Assembly (NCBI GenBank): GCA_020434465.1
Contig: JAGRAS010000069.1
Span: 1-7,643 of the forward strand
Reading direction: 5' to 3'
Length of the DNA: 7,643 nucleotides
Origin: Bdellovibrionales bacterium
GTDB lineage: Bacteria > Bdellovibrionota > UBA2361 > JAGRAS01
Positions within the stretch are counted from its first letter, which is position 1; each line of letters begins with the position of its first letter. Below are positions 1 through 6,228 of this stretch, piece after piece. A program made the translations under genes and the position numbers. The notes below the pieces were generated by a model, which saw only the letters and a program-made list of their open reading frames with translations, searched no databases and was not told where the DNA came from.

Positions 1-356
1 TTTCAGATAGAATTTTAATGTTAGAAAATGCTTGTTATTCTGTGATTACCCCGGAAGGTTGTGCTTCAATACTTTGGGGAAGGGACAGAGAAAATGCGCC
101 AGCTAATGAGCAAGTGCAAATGGCTGCAGATGCCCTTCAATTAACTGCATCCTCACTCCTATCACTTGGAGTTATCGATGAAATAGTGCCTGAACCAAAT
201 GGAGGAGCCCACAGAAATCACAAAGAGGCTGCTGAAATTCTAGGTACGTCTTTAGTAAGAAATCTTGAAGAACTTGGAAGATTAAGCGTTCAAGAGTTGC
301 TTGATCAACGTTATAAAAAGTTCAGAGGGCTTGGCCCAATAACTGGAGATAATTAA
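1..356 (+). CDS. accA: Acetyl-CoA carboxylase carboxyltransferase subunit alpha, C-terminal part
   Basis: This is the 3' end of accA; the reading frame is open from base 3 and stops at TAA 354-356, and the start lies left of the window. AccA is half of the carboxyltransferase that moves CO2 from biotin on BCCP to acetyl-CoA, giving malonyl-CoA for fatty-acid synthesis in the cytoplasm. The visible 118 residues contain the conserved AccA segment LMLENACYSVITPEGCASILW near the left edge, where crotonase-fold AccA proteins carry the same ENAxYSVIxPEGCAxILW signature, followed by the conserved KAxxAADALxLTA-like stretch (here QMAADALQLTA) and the IDEIVPEPNGGAHR motif. The tail ends in RYKKFRGLGPI, a normal AccA C-terminal helix plus a few residues. 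The ATG at 18 is an internal methionine, not the start. The family assignment is secure. Confidence 0.96.
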   Translation, partial: SDRILMLENACYSVITPEGCASILWGRDRENAPANEQVQMAADALQLTASSLLSLGVIDEIVPEPNGGAHRNHKEAAEILGTSLVRNLEELGRLSVQELLDQRYKKFRGLGPITGDN

Positions 357-390
357 GTTTCCAAGTGTTAATTTTAAACAATTCTGACTG

Positions 391-419
391 TTGAAAGCAG
401 AGTAAGTAATTGCTAGGAT
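391..419 (+). promoter_or_regulatory. Candidate sigma-70-type promoter for infA
   Basis: TTGAAA (391-396, five of six matches to TTGACA) is followed after exactly 17 bases by TAGGAT (414-419, four of six matches to TATAAT). It sits in the 70-nt gap between accA and infA. The start of transcription would fall around 425-427, on or next to the infA ATG, so a transcript from here would be nearly leaderless. The same bases include AGGA (415-418), which could act as ribosome-binding site on a longer read-through transcript from accA. This is a match by eye only. Confidence 0.45.
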
Positions 420-426
420 TAGTAAT

Positions 427-705
427 ATGGCTAAAGGAAAAGATACGATAGAAATGTATGGAGTGGTAAAAGAGTGTTTTCCAGACACTACTTTTCGCGT
501 TGAGTGCGATAATGGCCATGAGTTAACTGCTTATCTTGCAGGTAAAATGAGACGTTTCTACATACGAGTTCTTCCAGGGGATCATGTATTAGTTGAGATT
601 TCCCCATACGACTTGCAACGTGGAAGAATCACGAAGCGACTTAAAGAAGCTCCTGATAAATCTGGTGAAGATAGTGGATCTAGCTCAAGTTCGAATGATA
701 AGTAA
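427..705 (+). CDS. infA: Translation initiation factor IF-1 with Ser-rich C-terminal tail
   Basis: IF-1 is an OB-fold protein that binds the A site of the 30S subunit and, with IF-2 and IF-3, directs initiator tRNA to the P site. Residues 1-73 cover the whole family: [12 protein letters not shown] at the start, [20 protein letters not shown] in the middle (the conserved FRVxxxNGHxxxAxxxGKMR motif), then [19 protein letters not shown] and RGRITKR. Ordinary IF-1 is about 72 residues and ends at RITxR; this one adds about 19 residues (74-92), rich in Ser, Gly, Asp and Lys with a run of five serines, probably disordered. The ATG at 427 gives the canonical MAK start, and AGGA lies 8 bases upstream. 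A separate accA-independent promoter is plausible. The core identification is very secure; the role of the tail is unknown. Confidence 0.96.
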   Translation: MAKGKDTIEMYGVVKECFPDTTFRVECDNGHELTAYLAGKMRRFYIRVLPGDHVLVEISPYDLQRGRITKRLKEAPDKSGEDSGSSSSSNDK

Positions 706-780
706 TCTTATCTTTTCTTTTTCTCTAATCAACTCCATTGAATTTTATAGATTTTTGTTAAAGCTACGATTCTGCTTCTA

Positions 781-2322
781 ATGGAACATATAGGCAAATA
801 TATTGTTTTGAGTGTACTTGGGCGTGGAGCAATGGGTGTAGTTTACAAAGCCAGAGATCCAGAAATTGATCGTATAGTTGCCATAAAAACTTTACGAAAG
901 ATATTGCCTGCGGAGTTAAAGAAAACAGGTACTGTAATAAGTAGATTTATTACTGAAGCAAGATCTGCTGGAAGATTAAGGCATCAGCATATTATAACCA
1001 TCTTTGATATTAGTCTTGAAGGTGAAGTTCCTTTTATAGTTATGGATTATGTAGAGGGAGAAACTTTATCTTCTGTTCTTTCAAAGTCAAAAAAAATAGA
1101 TATTGATATAGCAATTAAATTATTGTCCCAGGCTGCAAAAGCCCTTGACTATGCTCACTCACAGGATGTTCTACATAAAGATATAAAACCGGGAAATTTA
1201 CTAATTGATAAGCAAGGAAATTTATATATTTTAGATTTTGGAATTGCTTCGATTGGAGAATCTATTTCTAAGTATAGTGCTGGTGAAGAAATAGTAATGG
1301 GGACTCCTGGATATATGGCACCAGAACAAGCTTTAATGAAAAAATTGACAAAAAAAGTTGATATTTTTTCTTTAGGTGTTGTCGCGTTTGAAATGCTTTC
1401 TGGTACTAGACCATTTGAAGGTTCTGATTTTACAACTGCAATTCAGTCATTAGTTAATTCTAGGCCTAAATCAATTGTGTCTATTAATCCAGCAATTCCG
1501 ATTGCTGTTGAAAGTGTTTTCGAGCGTGTTTTAGCTAAAACTGCTGAAATTAGATATAATTCGGCAATTGAATTTGTTGAAGATTTAGCTAAGGCATTGG
1601 GCATTAAGGTTGTCTTAGAACCTGATACGGCAATTAATGAAGAAAACGATTTAGAGAAAATCGAGTTAAGTGAAGATTTTGAAGAGACTTATGATTCACT
1701 AGAGGAAACTAAGAACAGTTCTAAACTGAGGAATTGGACGATTACAATTGCTATCTTTTGTATTCTGATGCTGTTGTTTATTGCTAATATTCTATTAGAT
1801 TCCTCTGAAGATACAGATTTTACTGAAAAATCAAGAGCACTTGACTCTCAGACTTTGCTAAATGCTGGAGTCGGTGAAAAAGCAATCTTCAAGTTGCCAG
1901 ATTTGGTCGATGTCGATATAGAAAAAAAACCTGGAGATTTAAGCTCTATAGAACTTTTAAGTTTGATTGCAGACAGTAAGATTCCTGAAGATAAGGTTGT
2001 AAATGCAATTGAAGAATCAAGTGAGAGATCGATTCCATTTTTACTAGAAGGTCTTGTAAAAGCAAGAGAGCATGCTTCTTATGTAGTCAGAGAAAAAGCT
2101 ATTTTAGCAATCGGTAGTTTAAAAGACAAAAGAGCAACCTCTATTTTACTTGAGTCATTAGATGACTATGATTCAAGAGTAAGACTCGCAGCTGCTAAGT
2201 CATTGGCTATGGTTGCGAATTCGAATATTGTTCAGTATTTAGAAGTAAAAAAGTCAAGAGAGTCTTCTGCTGCTGTTAAGAACGCTTTAGATGAAACTAT
2301 TAGACGTCTTAAAGTTTTTTAG
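781..2322 (+). CDS. Membrane-bound Ser/Thr protein kinase with C-terminal HEAT-like repeats
   Basis: This is a Hanks-type (PknB-like) kinase of 513 residues. The N-terminal kinase domain spans about 6-275: glycine loop GRGAMG (14-19), ATP-anchoring Lys36 in VAIK, alphaC Glu59, catalytic loop LHKDIKPGN (131-139) with Asp134, DFG (152-154), GTPGYMAPE (174-182) and DIFSLG (194-199). All catalytic residues are present, but the usual HRD is HKD. An acidic linker (about 280-312) leads to one hydrophobic segment (about 319-339) preceded by Lys and Arg, predicting a cytoplasmic kinase and an outside C terminus. Residues about 390-510 are helical, with REKAILAIGSLKDKRATSILLESL and DSRVRLAAAKSLA resembling HEAT/PBS-lyase repeats, a protein-binding fold. 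The start is ATG 781; no clear Shine-Dalgarno is seen, but the next residues match the usual kinase N terminus. Its substrate is unknown. It ends at TAG 2320-2322, overlapping the end of the opposing dsbD-like gene. Confidence 0.92.
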   Translation: MEHIGKYIVLSVLGRGAMGVVYKARDPEIDRIVAIKTLRKILPAELKKTGTVISRFITEARSAGRLRHQHIITIFDISLEGEVPFIVMDYVEGETLSSVLSKSKKIDIDIAIKLLSQAAKALDYAHSQDVLHKDIKPGNLLIDKQGNLYILDFGIASIGESISKYSAGEEIVMGTPGYMAPEQALMKKLTKKVDIFSLGVVAFEMLSGTRPFEGSDFTTAIQSLVNSRPKSIVSINPAIPIAVESVFERVLAKTAEIRYNSAIEFVEDLAKALGIKVVLEPDTAINEENDLEKIELSEDFEETYDSLEETKNSSKLRNWTITIAIFCILMLLFIANILLDSSEDTDFTEKSRALDSQTLLNAGVGEKAIFKLPDLVDVDIEKKPGDLSSIELLSLIADSKIPEDKVVNAIEESSERSIPFLLEGLVKAREHASYVVREKAILAIGSLKDKRATSILLESLDDYDSRVRLAAAKSLAMVANSNIVQYLEVKKSRESSAAVKNALDETIRRLKVF

Positions 2323-3683
2323 TGACTAAGTTTTTCCAAATGTTGTAAAAACTCATCGGCTTCCAGATAGCCAGTAATACGAGAGTTTTTGAGTTCTTTT
2401 CCGCTAGAATCCAGAAATAAGATGCATGGCAAGCCAATTACATTATACTTTTCAGAGATTCGATTTGCTTCTTCATCAAGATTTGTAAAGTCAATTCTTG
2501 CAAGTTTAAATTTAGCCAGTTTAGATACAACTTTTTCGTCTGAAAATGTTAATTTGTCTAGCTCTTTACAGGCTGCGCACCAGTCTGCGTACAAATCCAC
2601 CATTAAAACTTGATTATTTTTACTTGCTGCAATTTGCGCTGTTTCTAAATTTTTGTACCAAATAAGTTCAGGAGTGTTTTTTAGGTTTAAGCTATTAGCT
2701 AGTTGTGTTGTTGGGGTAGAAGTTTTCTCAGGTAAAAAGCTGAGTGAGATAAGAAACGCAAACAAAATGGCAGCAATTAGTTTTAGAAAGTTTGACTTTA
2801 GCTTGTTAGAGAGTATGAAGCAACTTAAAGCGATTATAGAGATAAAAATAGAATTGATATTGTAAATTGCGCTAAGTAACTCATCAGACAAAAGCCCTTG
2901 TGAGAAAAAAATCAAAACGGCTAGTATAAAAACACTAAGAATAAACTTTACTACACTAAGCCAAGAGCCGCTTTGTGGGAGTTTAGACAGCAGTGGACTA
3001 AAAGTTCCCAGTATTAAAAACGGAAAACCTAAACCCAAAGCATAAAAGAAAAGCATGCTAATACTGAGACTCATACTGTTTGTAGATGAGGCGATTACCA
3101 AGATTGTTAAAAGAACTGGGCCAACACAAGGTGCTGCGATAATCCCGCTAGCTGCACCCATAAGGAATGAACCTTGATAACCTTTGCCTCCAAATTTATT
3201 AGCGGCAGCTTGCAACTTATGTAGAAAAGAAAGGTTTAGAATGTCCAATGTATATAATGCAAGGCAAAACAATAGTATTACAATTCCAATTTTAACAAAG
3301 CTAGAGCTTAAAACTGAACCAAAAAAACTTCCACTAAGCACAGCTATTAAACCAAGAGTTGTAAAGCAACTGGCAATGCCAATAACGTAAGCAAGCGATA
3401 GTGCAAACGCTTTAAGTTTTGAAGTTTCTTGTCTTGCTCCAAAAATTCCCAATGTAATTGGAATTAAAGGATATACACAAGGAGTAAGGCAGGAGAGAAG
3501 TCCACCAAAAAAACACCAGAAAATGATAGACAAGTTTGAGTTATTGCTTGTTAGTTTGTTTGCAATTTCAGTTGCGTCAAAGGCGTACGTCAGATTAGAT
3601 GTTATTAATAAGAGAAAAGAAATCGCTAATATCGTCAGGATCGCTAGCAAACCTTTATCAAGCCAAGATCTCTGGTAGTTCAT
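2319..3683 (-). CDS. DsbD-like thiol:disulfide interchange protein (membrane core plus thioredoxin domain)
   Basis: This 454-residue inner-membrane protein should carry electrons from cytoplasmic thioredoxin to periplasmic thiols. It begins with a hydrophobic segment (about 11-34) ending in TYA-FDA, which looks like a signal peptide or first helix. A DsbD/CcdA membrane core (about 50-315) follows with the two key cysteines: Cys69 in LTPCVYPLIPIT and Cys186 in AAPCVGPVLL. The C-terminal thioredoxin domain (about 335-452) has ADWCAACKELD with Cys369 and Cys372 and the cis-proline motif GLP at 417-419. The N-terminal DsbD-alpha domain of E. coli DsbD (about 565 residues) is absent, so it resembles shorter DsbD/ScsB-like or CcdA-Trx fusions. 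Cys420 directly follows the cis-proline, an unusual position. ATG 3681-3683 is 9 nt behind the stop of the small ORF upstream, so the two are probably co-transcribed. The symbol dsbD is not given because the domain set is incomplete. Confidence 0.92.
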   Translation of the reverse strand: MNYQRSWLDKGLLAILTILAISFLLLITSNLTYAFDATEIANKLTSNNSNLSIIFWCFFGGLLSCLTPCVYPLIPITLGIFGARQETSKLKAFALSLAYVIGIASCFTTLGLIAVLSGSFFGSVLSSSFVKIGIVILLFCLALYTLDILNLSFLHKLQAAANKFGGKGYQGSFLMGAASGIIAAPCVGPVLLTILVIASSTNSMSLSISMLFFYALGLGFPFLILGTFSPLLSKLPQSGSWLSVVKFILSVFILAVLIFFSQGLLSDELLSAIYNINSIFISIIALSCFILSNKLKSNFLKLIAAILFAFLISLSFLPEKTSTPTTQLANSLNLKNTPELIWYKNLETAQIAASKNNQVLMVDLYADWCAACKELDKLTFSDEKVVSKLAKFKLARIDFTNLDEEANRISEKYNVIGLPCILFLDSSGKELKNSRITGYLEADEFLQHLEKLSH

Positions 3684-3692
3684 TTTAAGTGA

Positions 3693-3959
3693 CTAGTTTA
3701 CGGGTTCATTTGTCATTCTAGCTTCTTCATTTAGCATTGAAAGCTCTCTTTCAAGACTGCTAATTTTTTCTAGATCGGAATCTGAAGCATCTCTATTTTC
3801 CCAGCACTTCGCCAGTAAGTTCCTGTAGTCTTTTAAAGCATCACCAATCTTAAGCTTAAGATCGATTGATTTTACATTTTTTTCTGTAAACTCAGCCCAA
3901 CTAAGGAGTCGCTTTTGTTTTGCAGCTAAATCAAGTTTGTTTGAAATTTTATTGCTCAT
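3693..3959 (-). CDS. Small helical protein of unknown function, upstream of the dsbD-like gene
   Basis: I do not recognise this 88-residue protein. It is hydrophilic and charged, has no signal peptide or membrane segment, and looks almost wholly alpha-helical. Residues about 8-50 are Lys/Leu-rich, and 61-82 (DLEKISSLERELSMLNEEA) have coiled-coil-like heptad spacing. It holds a single cysteine (Cys52, in AKCWENR). The ATG at 3957-3959 has only a weak purine stretch (AAGAAA) upstream. The case for a real gene is the context: it is the only open frame of length in this interval, it is read in the same direction as the dsbD-like gene with a 9-nt gap, and its start faces coaD across a divergent intergenic region. 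It could also be a poorly conserved, lineage-specific ORF. There is no basis for a function. Confidence 0.68.
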   Translation of the reverse strand: MSNKISNKLDLAAKQKRLLSWAEFTEKNVKSIDLKLKIGDALKDYRNLLAKCWENRDASDSDLEKISSLERELSMLNEEARMTNEPVN

Positions 3960-4088
3960 ATTTCTTGTCTAAATAAACTTCTCTTTAGAATACATTATGT
4001 TATAGTCCTCTACAAGACTAACTCGTCTTATGATAGTTTCTCATTTAGATTTGTTCAAATTTAAGTAGATCTGAGTAAGGTTAAGAAT
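3960..4088. promoter_or_regulatory. Divergent intergenic region between the small ORF and coaD
   Basis: These 129 nt must carry the start signals of both the minus-strand operon and coaD. On the plus strand TATAGT (4001-4006) and TATGAT (4029-4034) each match TATAAT at five of six positions, but neither has a convincing -35 box at 16-18 bp. On the minus strand TATAAC (bases 3999-4004) overlaps the first of these. A short inverted repeat AAGAC (4014-4018) / GTCTT (4025-4029) sits between them and could be an operator. No single promoter can be named with confidence. Confidence 0.35.
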
Positions 4089-4592
4089 ATGAAAGAGAAA
4101 AACCAAGGGATTGTTGCTATTTTCCCTGGATCTTTTGATCCTTTTACAAATGGACATCTTGATATTTCTCATAGGGCATTAAAGTTGTTTTCTAAACTAA
4201 TAATTGCCATTTTAGATAATCCTTATAAAAAACCACTTTTTAGCGTTGATGAGAGAAAATATCTTATTGGTCAGTCACTTGCAGGATGTAAAGGAGAGCT
4301 TGTTGTTGACTCCTTTTCAGGTTTGCTAGTTGATTATGCAAAAGACAAGAGTGATTGTGTAATTGTTAGGGGTCTAAGAGCAGTTAGTGATTATGAGTAT
4401 GAGGCTCAAATGGCTTTAATGAATCGGAATATTAGTGGGGGCTTAGAAACGATATTTCTGTTAACTAGTGAGGAAAATTCCTATATTAGCTCCAGTGTTG
4501 TAAAACAAGTTGCACAATTTGGAGGTAATGTATCGTCAATGGTTCCAATGCCTGTACACGAAGCGTTAAATAAAAAATTCATAGCAGCTTGA
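4089..4592 (+). CDS. coaD: Phosphopantetheine adenylyltransferase
   Basis: CoaD transfers the adenylyl group of ATP to 4'-phosphopantetheine, giving dephospho-CoA and pyrophosphate, the penultimate step of CoA synthesis in the cytoplasm. The 167-residue protein has the usual family length (about 160). It shows the nucleotidyltransferase signature in order: FPGSFDPFTNGHLDI (12-26) with the TxGH-type motif at 20-23 (TNGH, His23), LDNPYKKPLFS (42-52), VRGLRAVSDYEYE (93-105), and the second ATP-binding motif around SYISSSVVK (131-139). The start at ATG 4089 gives the normal distance to the first motif; AAGG about 8-9 nt upstream is the probable ribosome-binding site. The gene stands alone, divergent from the dsbD-like operon and followed by a structured repeat region before ndk. 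Nothing about the protein is unusual. Confidence 0.97.
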   Translation: MKEKNQGIVAIFPGSFDPFTNGHLDISHRALKLFSKLIIAILDNPYKKPLFSVDERKYLIGQSLAGCKGELVVDSFSGLLVDYAKDKSDCVIVRGLRAVSDYEYEAQMALMNRNISGGLETIFLLTSEENSYISSSVVKQVAQFGGNVSSMVPMPVHEALNKKFIAA

Positions 4593-4611
4593 GTAAAGAA
4601 ACTTTTTACTG

Positions 4612-4818
4612 TATACACTCAACGAAGTATGGTTTTGTCGGTTCAGATGTAAGCTCTTTGGGTAAACAGGATTTATCTCAGATCCGCTAAAGCCAAATCC
4701 TAAACGGATTCGCCTGTTTTTCGTTGAGTATATTTATTGTTGGCAAATCTGCTGACGCAGATTTTGCTTATACTCAGCGAAAGAAGATCCGTAATTTAAC
4801 CTAATGTCGCTGGGTATA
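4612..4818. repeat. Structured intergenic repeat: four alternating copies of a TATACtCArCGA-like motif
   Basis: Between coaD and ndk a 12-14 nt motif occurs four times in alternating orientation: TATACACTCAACGA (4612-4625), its inverse TCGTTGAGTATA (4721-4732), TATACTCAGCGA (4769-4780) and its inverse TCGCTGGGTATA (4807-4818). The first pair forms a 10-bp perfect stem (4617-4626 with 4720-4729), closing on an inner stem AAACAGG (4664-4670) / CCTGTTT (4713-4719). The second pair forms a 12-bp stem with one G-U pair. Between the pairs lies a perfect hairpin AAATCTGC-TGAC-GCAGATTT (4745-4764). The stems differ by an A-to-G change matched by a T-to-C change on the other arm. The outer ends are TATA on both sides, as in a TA-targeting miniature element, but no transposase gene is present. 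It may be a mobile miniature repeat, a structured RNA or a regulatory array. Confidence 0.7.
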
Positions 4819-4877
4819 GAAAAAACTATGCTTTTTTATAGTCTTGATAGTTTTTATTTAATTTAAGGGATCAAAAA

Positions 4878-5291
4878 ATGACAAAGGAAAGAACACTGTC
4901 GATAATCAAACCTGATGCAGTTGAAAAAAATGTGATTGGTAAGATCTTAACTAGATTTGAAGATGCTAATTTGAAGATTGTTGGAACTAAAATGCTTAAA
5001 CTCACAACTCAACAAGCGCAAGAATTTTATGCAGTTCATAAAGAAAGACCTTTCTATGGAGAGTTAGTTGAGTATATGACAACAGGTCCTGTTGTTGTTT
5101 CTGTTTTAGAGGGTGAAAATGCTGTTTCTGAAAACAGAAGATTGATGGGTGCAACCAATCCAAAAGAAGCAGAGGCTGGAACTATTCGCGCTGATTTTGC
5201 TGAGAGTATTAGTGCAAATGCTGTGCACGGTTCTGACAGCTTAGAAAATGCAAAAGTTGAAATTAGTTTTTTCTTTCCTGATCTTTCATAA
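4878..5291 (+). CDS. ndk: Nucleoside diphosphate kinase
   Basis: Ndk moves the terminal phosphate of ATP to other (deoxy)nucleoside diphosphates through a phospho-histidine intermediate, keeping NTP and dNTP pools balanced. The 137-residue length is typical of short bacterial Ndk (about 137-143). The motifs are complete: [11 protein letters not shown] with Lys11 at the start, HKERPFY (54-60), [14 protein letters not shown] (70-83), RRLMGATNP (87-95), GTIRADFA (101-108) and the active-site block NAVHGSDS (114-121) with catalytic His117. ATG 4878 is preceded by a strong Shine-Dalgarno AAGGGA (4865-4870) at 7-nt spacing, which fixes the start. The gene follows the structured repeat region and has no obvious promoter of its own that I can name. 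It stops at TAA 5289-5291, five bases before a 15-bp tandem repeat array. Confidence 0.98.
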   Translation: MTKERTLSIIKPDAVEKNVIGKILTRFEDANLKIVGTKMLKLTTQQAQEFYAVHKERPFYGELVEYMTTGPVVVSVLEGENAVSENRRLMGATNPKEAEAGTIRADFAESISANAVHGSDSLENAKVEISFFFPDLS

Positions 5292-5295
5292 GCTT

Positions 5296-5370
5296 GGACT
5301 ATGTTCAAGAGGACTATGTCCAAGAGGGCTATGTCCAAGAGGGCTATGTCCAAGAAGACTATCTCCAAGA
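5296..5370. repeat. Five tandem 15-bp repeats immediately downstream of ndk
   Basis: Five head-to-tail copies of a 15-base unit with consensus GGACTATGTCCAAGA: 5296-5310, 5311-5325, 5326-5340, 5341-5355 and 5356-5370. Copies 3 and 4 are identical; the outer copies differ by one to three bases, with the fifth the most diverged. Each unit contains the short dyad GGAC-TAT-GTCC (exact in copy 2), so it could form small hairpins. Since 15 is a multiple of three, frames stay open through the array; in the ndk frame it reads as a five-residue repeat of the type (T/A)MSK(R/K). There are no spacers, so it is not a CRISPR array. Its function is unknown. Confidence 0.9.
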
Positions 5371-5488
5371 TCTCGCTGGCTAGGCATGCATTTGAAAACG
5401 CCTGATCGGTATTTTTAAATGTGCCTGCTATATTTCAGGTACAGCTATATTTCTCTTTAATCAGATTTTTGAGAATAAAATTTGATTG

Positions 5489-5511
5489 CCAGTAGTAGAA
5501 ATACGTACTGG
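5489..5511. other. Strong short hairpin with GAAA tetraloop
   Basis: CCAGTAGTA (5489-5497) pairs with TAC-G-TACTGG (5502-5511), giving nine base pairs with one bulged G and a GAAA loop (5498-5501), a GNRA-type tetraloop when read on the plus strand. It lies about 200 nt past the ndk stop. No T-run follows on the plus strand, so it is not a standard intrinsic terminator; it may protect the 3' end of the ndk transcript or be a processing site. Confidence 0.5.
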
Positions 5512-5518
5512 ATTAAGG

Positions 5519-5551
5519 AAAAAAATTGAACAAGTTCATTAGTAAACTTGT
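5519..5551 (-). terminator. Intrinsic terminator of the cold-shock gene
   Basis: Read on the minus strand, ACAAGTT (bases 5551-5545) and AACTTGT (5536-5530) form a 7-bp stem with an 8-nt loop, followed by TCAA and a run of seven T residues (5525-5519). It lies about 20-50 nt after the csp stop, at the expected place for a rho-independent terminator. The stem is low in GC, as is the whole region. Confidence 0.7.
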
Positions 5552-5573
5552 AACCAAATTAAATTTTTGAAAC

Positions 5574-5921
5574 TTAGTTAGTTGTATCCCCGTTTGCTAC
5601 AGCAGGTTTCAAATCTAATGCTGAATCGTTTTTCTTTGCTAAATCAGCATCGTTCTCAGTTAAAGCCAAATCAGGAGTATTACCTGGTGTTTGACTTGGA
5701 GAAGGTGTGACTTCTGTTTTTAAAACTTTTACAGCATGTAATCCTTTGGGGCCATCTTTGATTTCATAGAGAACTTCTTCTCCATCTTTCAAAGTTTTAA
5801 AGCCCTCAGATTCGATTACTGAGTAGTGAACAAATACATCCTTACCACTTTCATGTTCAATAAAACCAAAACCTTTGGCATCATTGAACCATTTAACTTG
5901 GCCTTTTAAGCTGCTAGACAT
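5574..5921 (-). CDS. Cold-shock domain protein with low-complexity C-terminal tail
   Basis: This is a CspA-family single-stranded nucleic-acid-binding protein, an RNA chaperone that melts secondary structure. The cold-shock domain fills residues 4-68: [17 protein letters not shown] with RNP1 KGFGFI (16-21) and Trp11, RNP2 VFVHY (29-33), then the [20 protein letters not shown] strand pair. Ordinary Csp proteins have 65-75 residues; this one has 115, with a tail (about 70-115) rich in Pro, Thr, Ser, Asp and Ala, mostly acidic and probably disordered. The start ATG (5919-5921) is supported by GGAG 7 nt upstream on the minus strand (bases 5929-5932). An intrinsic terminator follows the stop. The upstream gap is long, so a long 5' leader, common in cold-inducible csp genes, is possible but not shown. 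Which Csp paralogue it is cannot be told. Confidence 0.94.
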   Translation of the reverse strand: MSSSLKGQVKWFNDAKGFGFIEHESGKDVFVHYSVIESEGFKTLKDGEEVLYEIKDGPKGLHAVKVLKTEVTPSPSQTPGNTPDLALTENDADLAKKNDSALDLKPAVANGDTTN

Positions 5922-6228
5922 AGCTTAACTCCAACGCGGTAAACCTATTATTAAAATAAATGTTTTACAAAGACTGGCATTACAATTGAAAGACTCAACA
6001 AATCGATCTTATAGATCATCAAGTCCACATTGGTGACAATACTTTGTAGGTGACAAATACATTAATAAGTCTACCTAACATCCCTTGAGGCACACTCTCT
6101 CCTAAAAATACTCACCATATTCAGGTTATTTCAGAGAGCAAAATTTATCTAAGTGTCACCTCATATCTATTAATAAACGTATTTAAAAATACTCATAATA
6201 GAATGTAGACAGCTCAAACAAATCGTTA

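Noticed and set aside
282..519. Minus-strand frames over accA and infA
   Set aside because: They overlap two well-identified genes on the other strand and show no conserved motif.
593..781. 62-codon plus-strand frame from within infA to the kinase start
   Set aside because: It overlaps infA in another frame; the composition follows the AT-rich gap and there is no supporting start signal.
2310..2340. Bidirectional terminator between the kinase and dsbD-like genes
   Set aside because: TTAGTGACTAA at 2319-2329 is a near-palindrome, but its arms leave a one-base loop and cannot form a hairpin; it mainly reflects the overlapping stop codons.
2389..3390. Plus-strand frames of 68-74 codons
   Set aside because: They are antisense shadows of the dsbD-like gene, without family features or ribosome-binding sites.
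4592..4610. Hairpin AGTAAA/TTTACT as coaD terminator
   Set aside because: Only six AT-rich pairs and no T-run behind the stem; too weak to call.
4627..4663. tRNA-like sequence (GGTTCAGAT) inside the coaD-ndk repeat
   Set aside because: No acceptor, D or anticodon stems can be formed around it.
5054..5368. 104-codon minus-strand frame across the end of ndk and the tandem repeats
   Set aside because: It is antisense to ndk and kept open by the 15-bp repeat; no ribosome-binding site and no recognisable protein.
5296..5370. CRISPR array
   Set aside because: The 15-bp units are directly adjacent with no spacers, and no cas gene is present.
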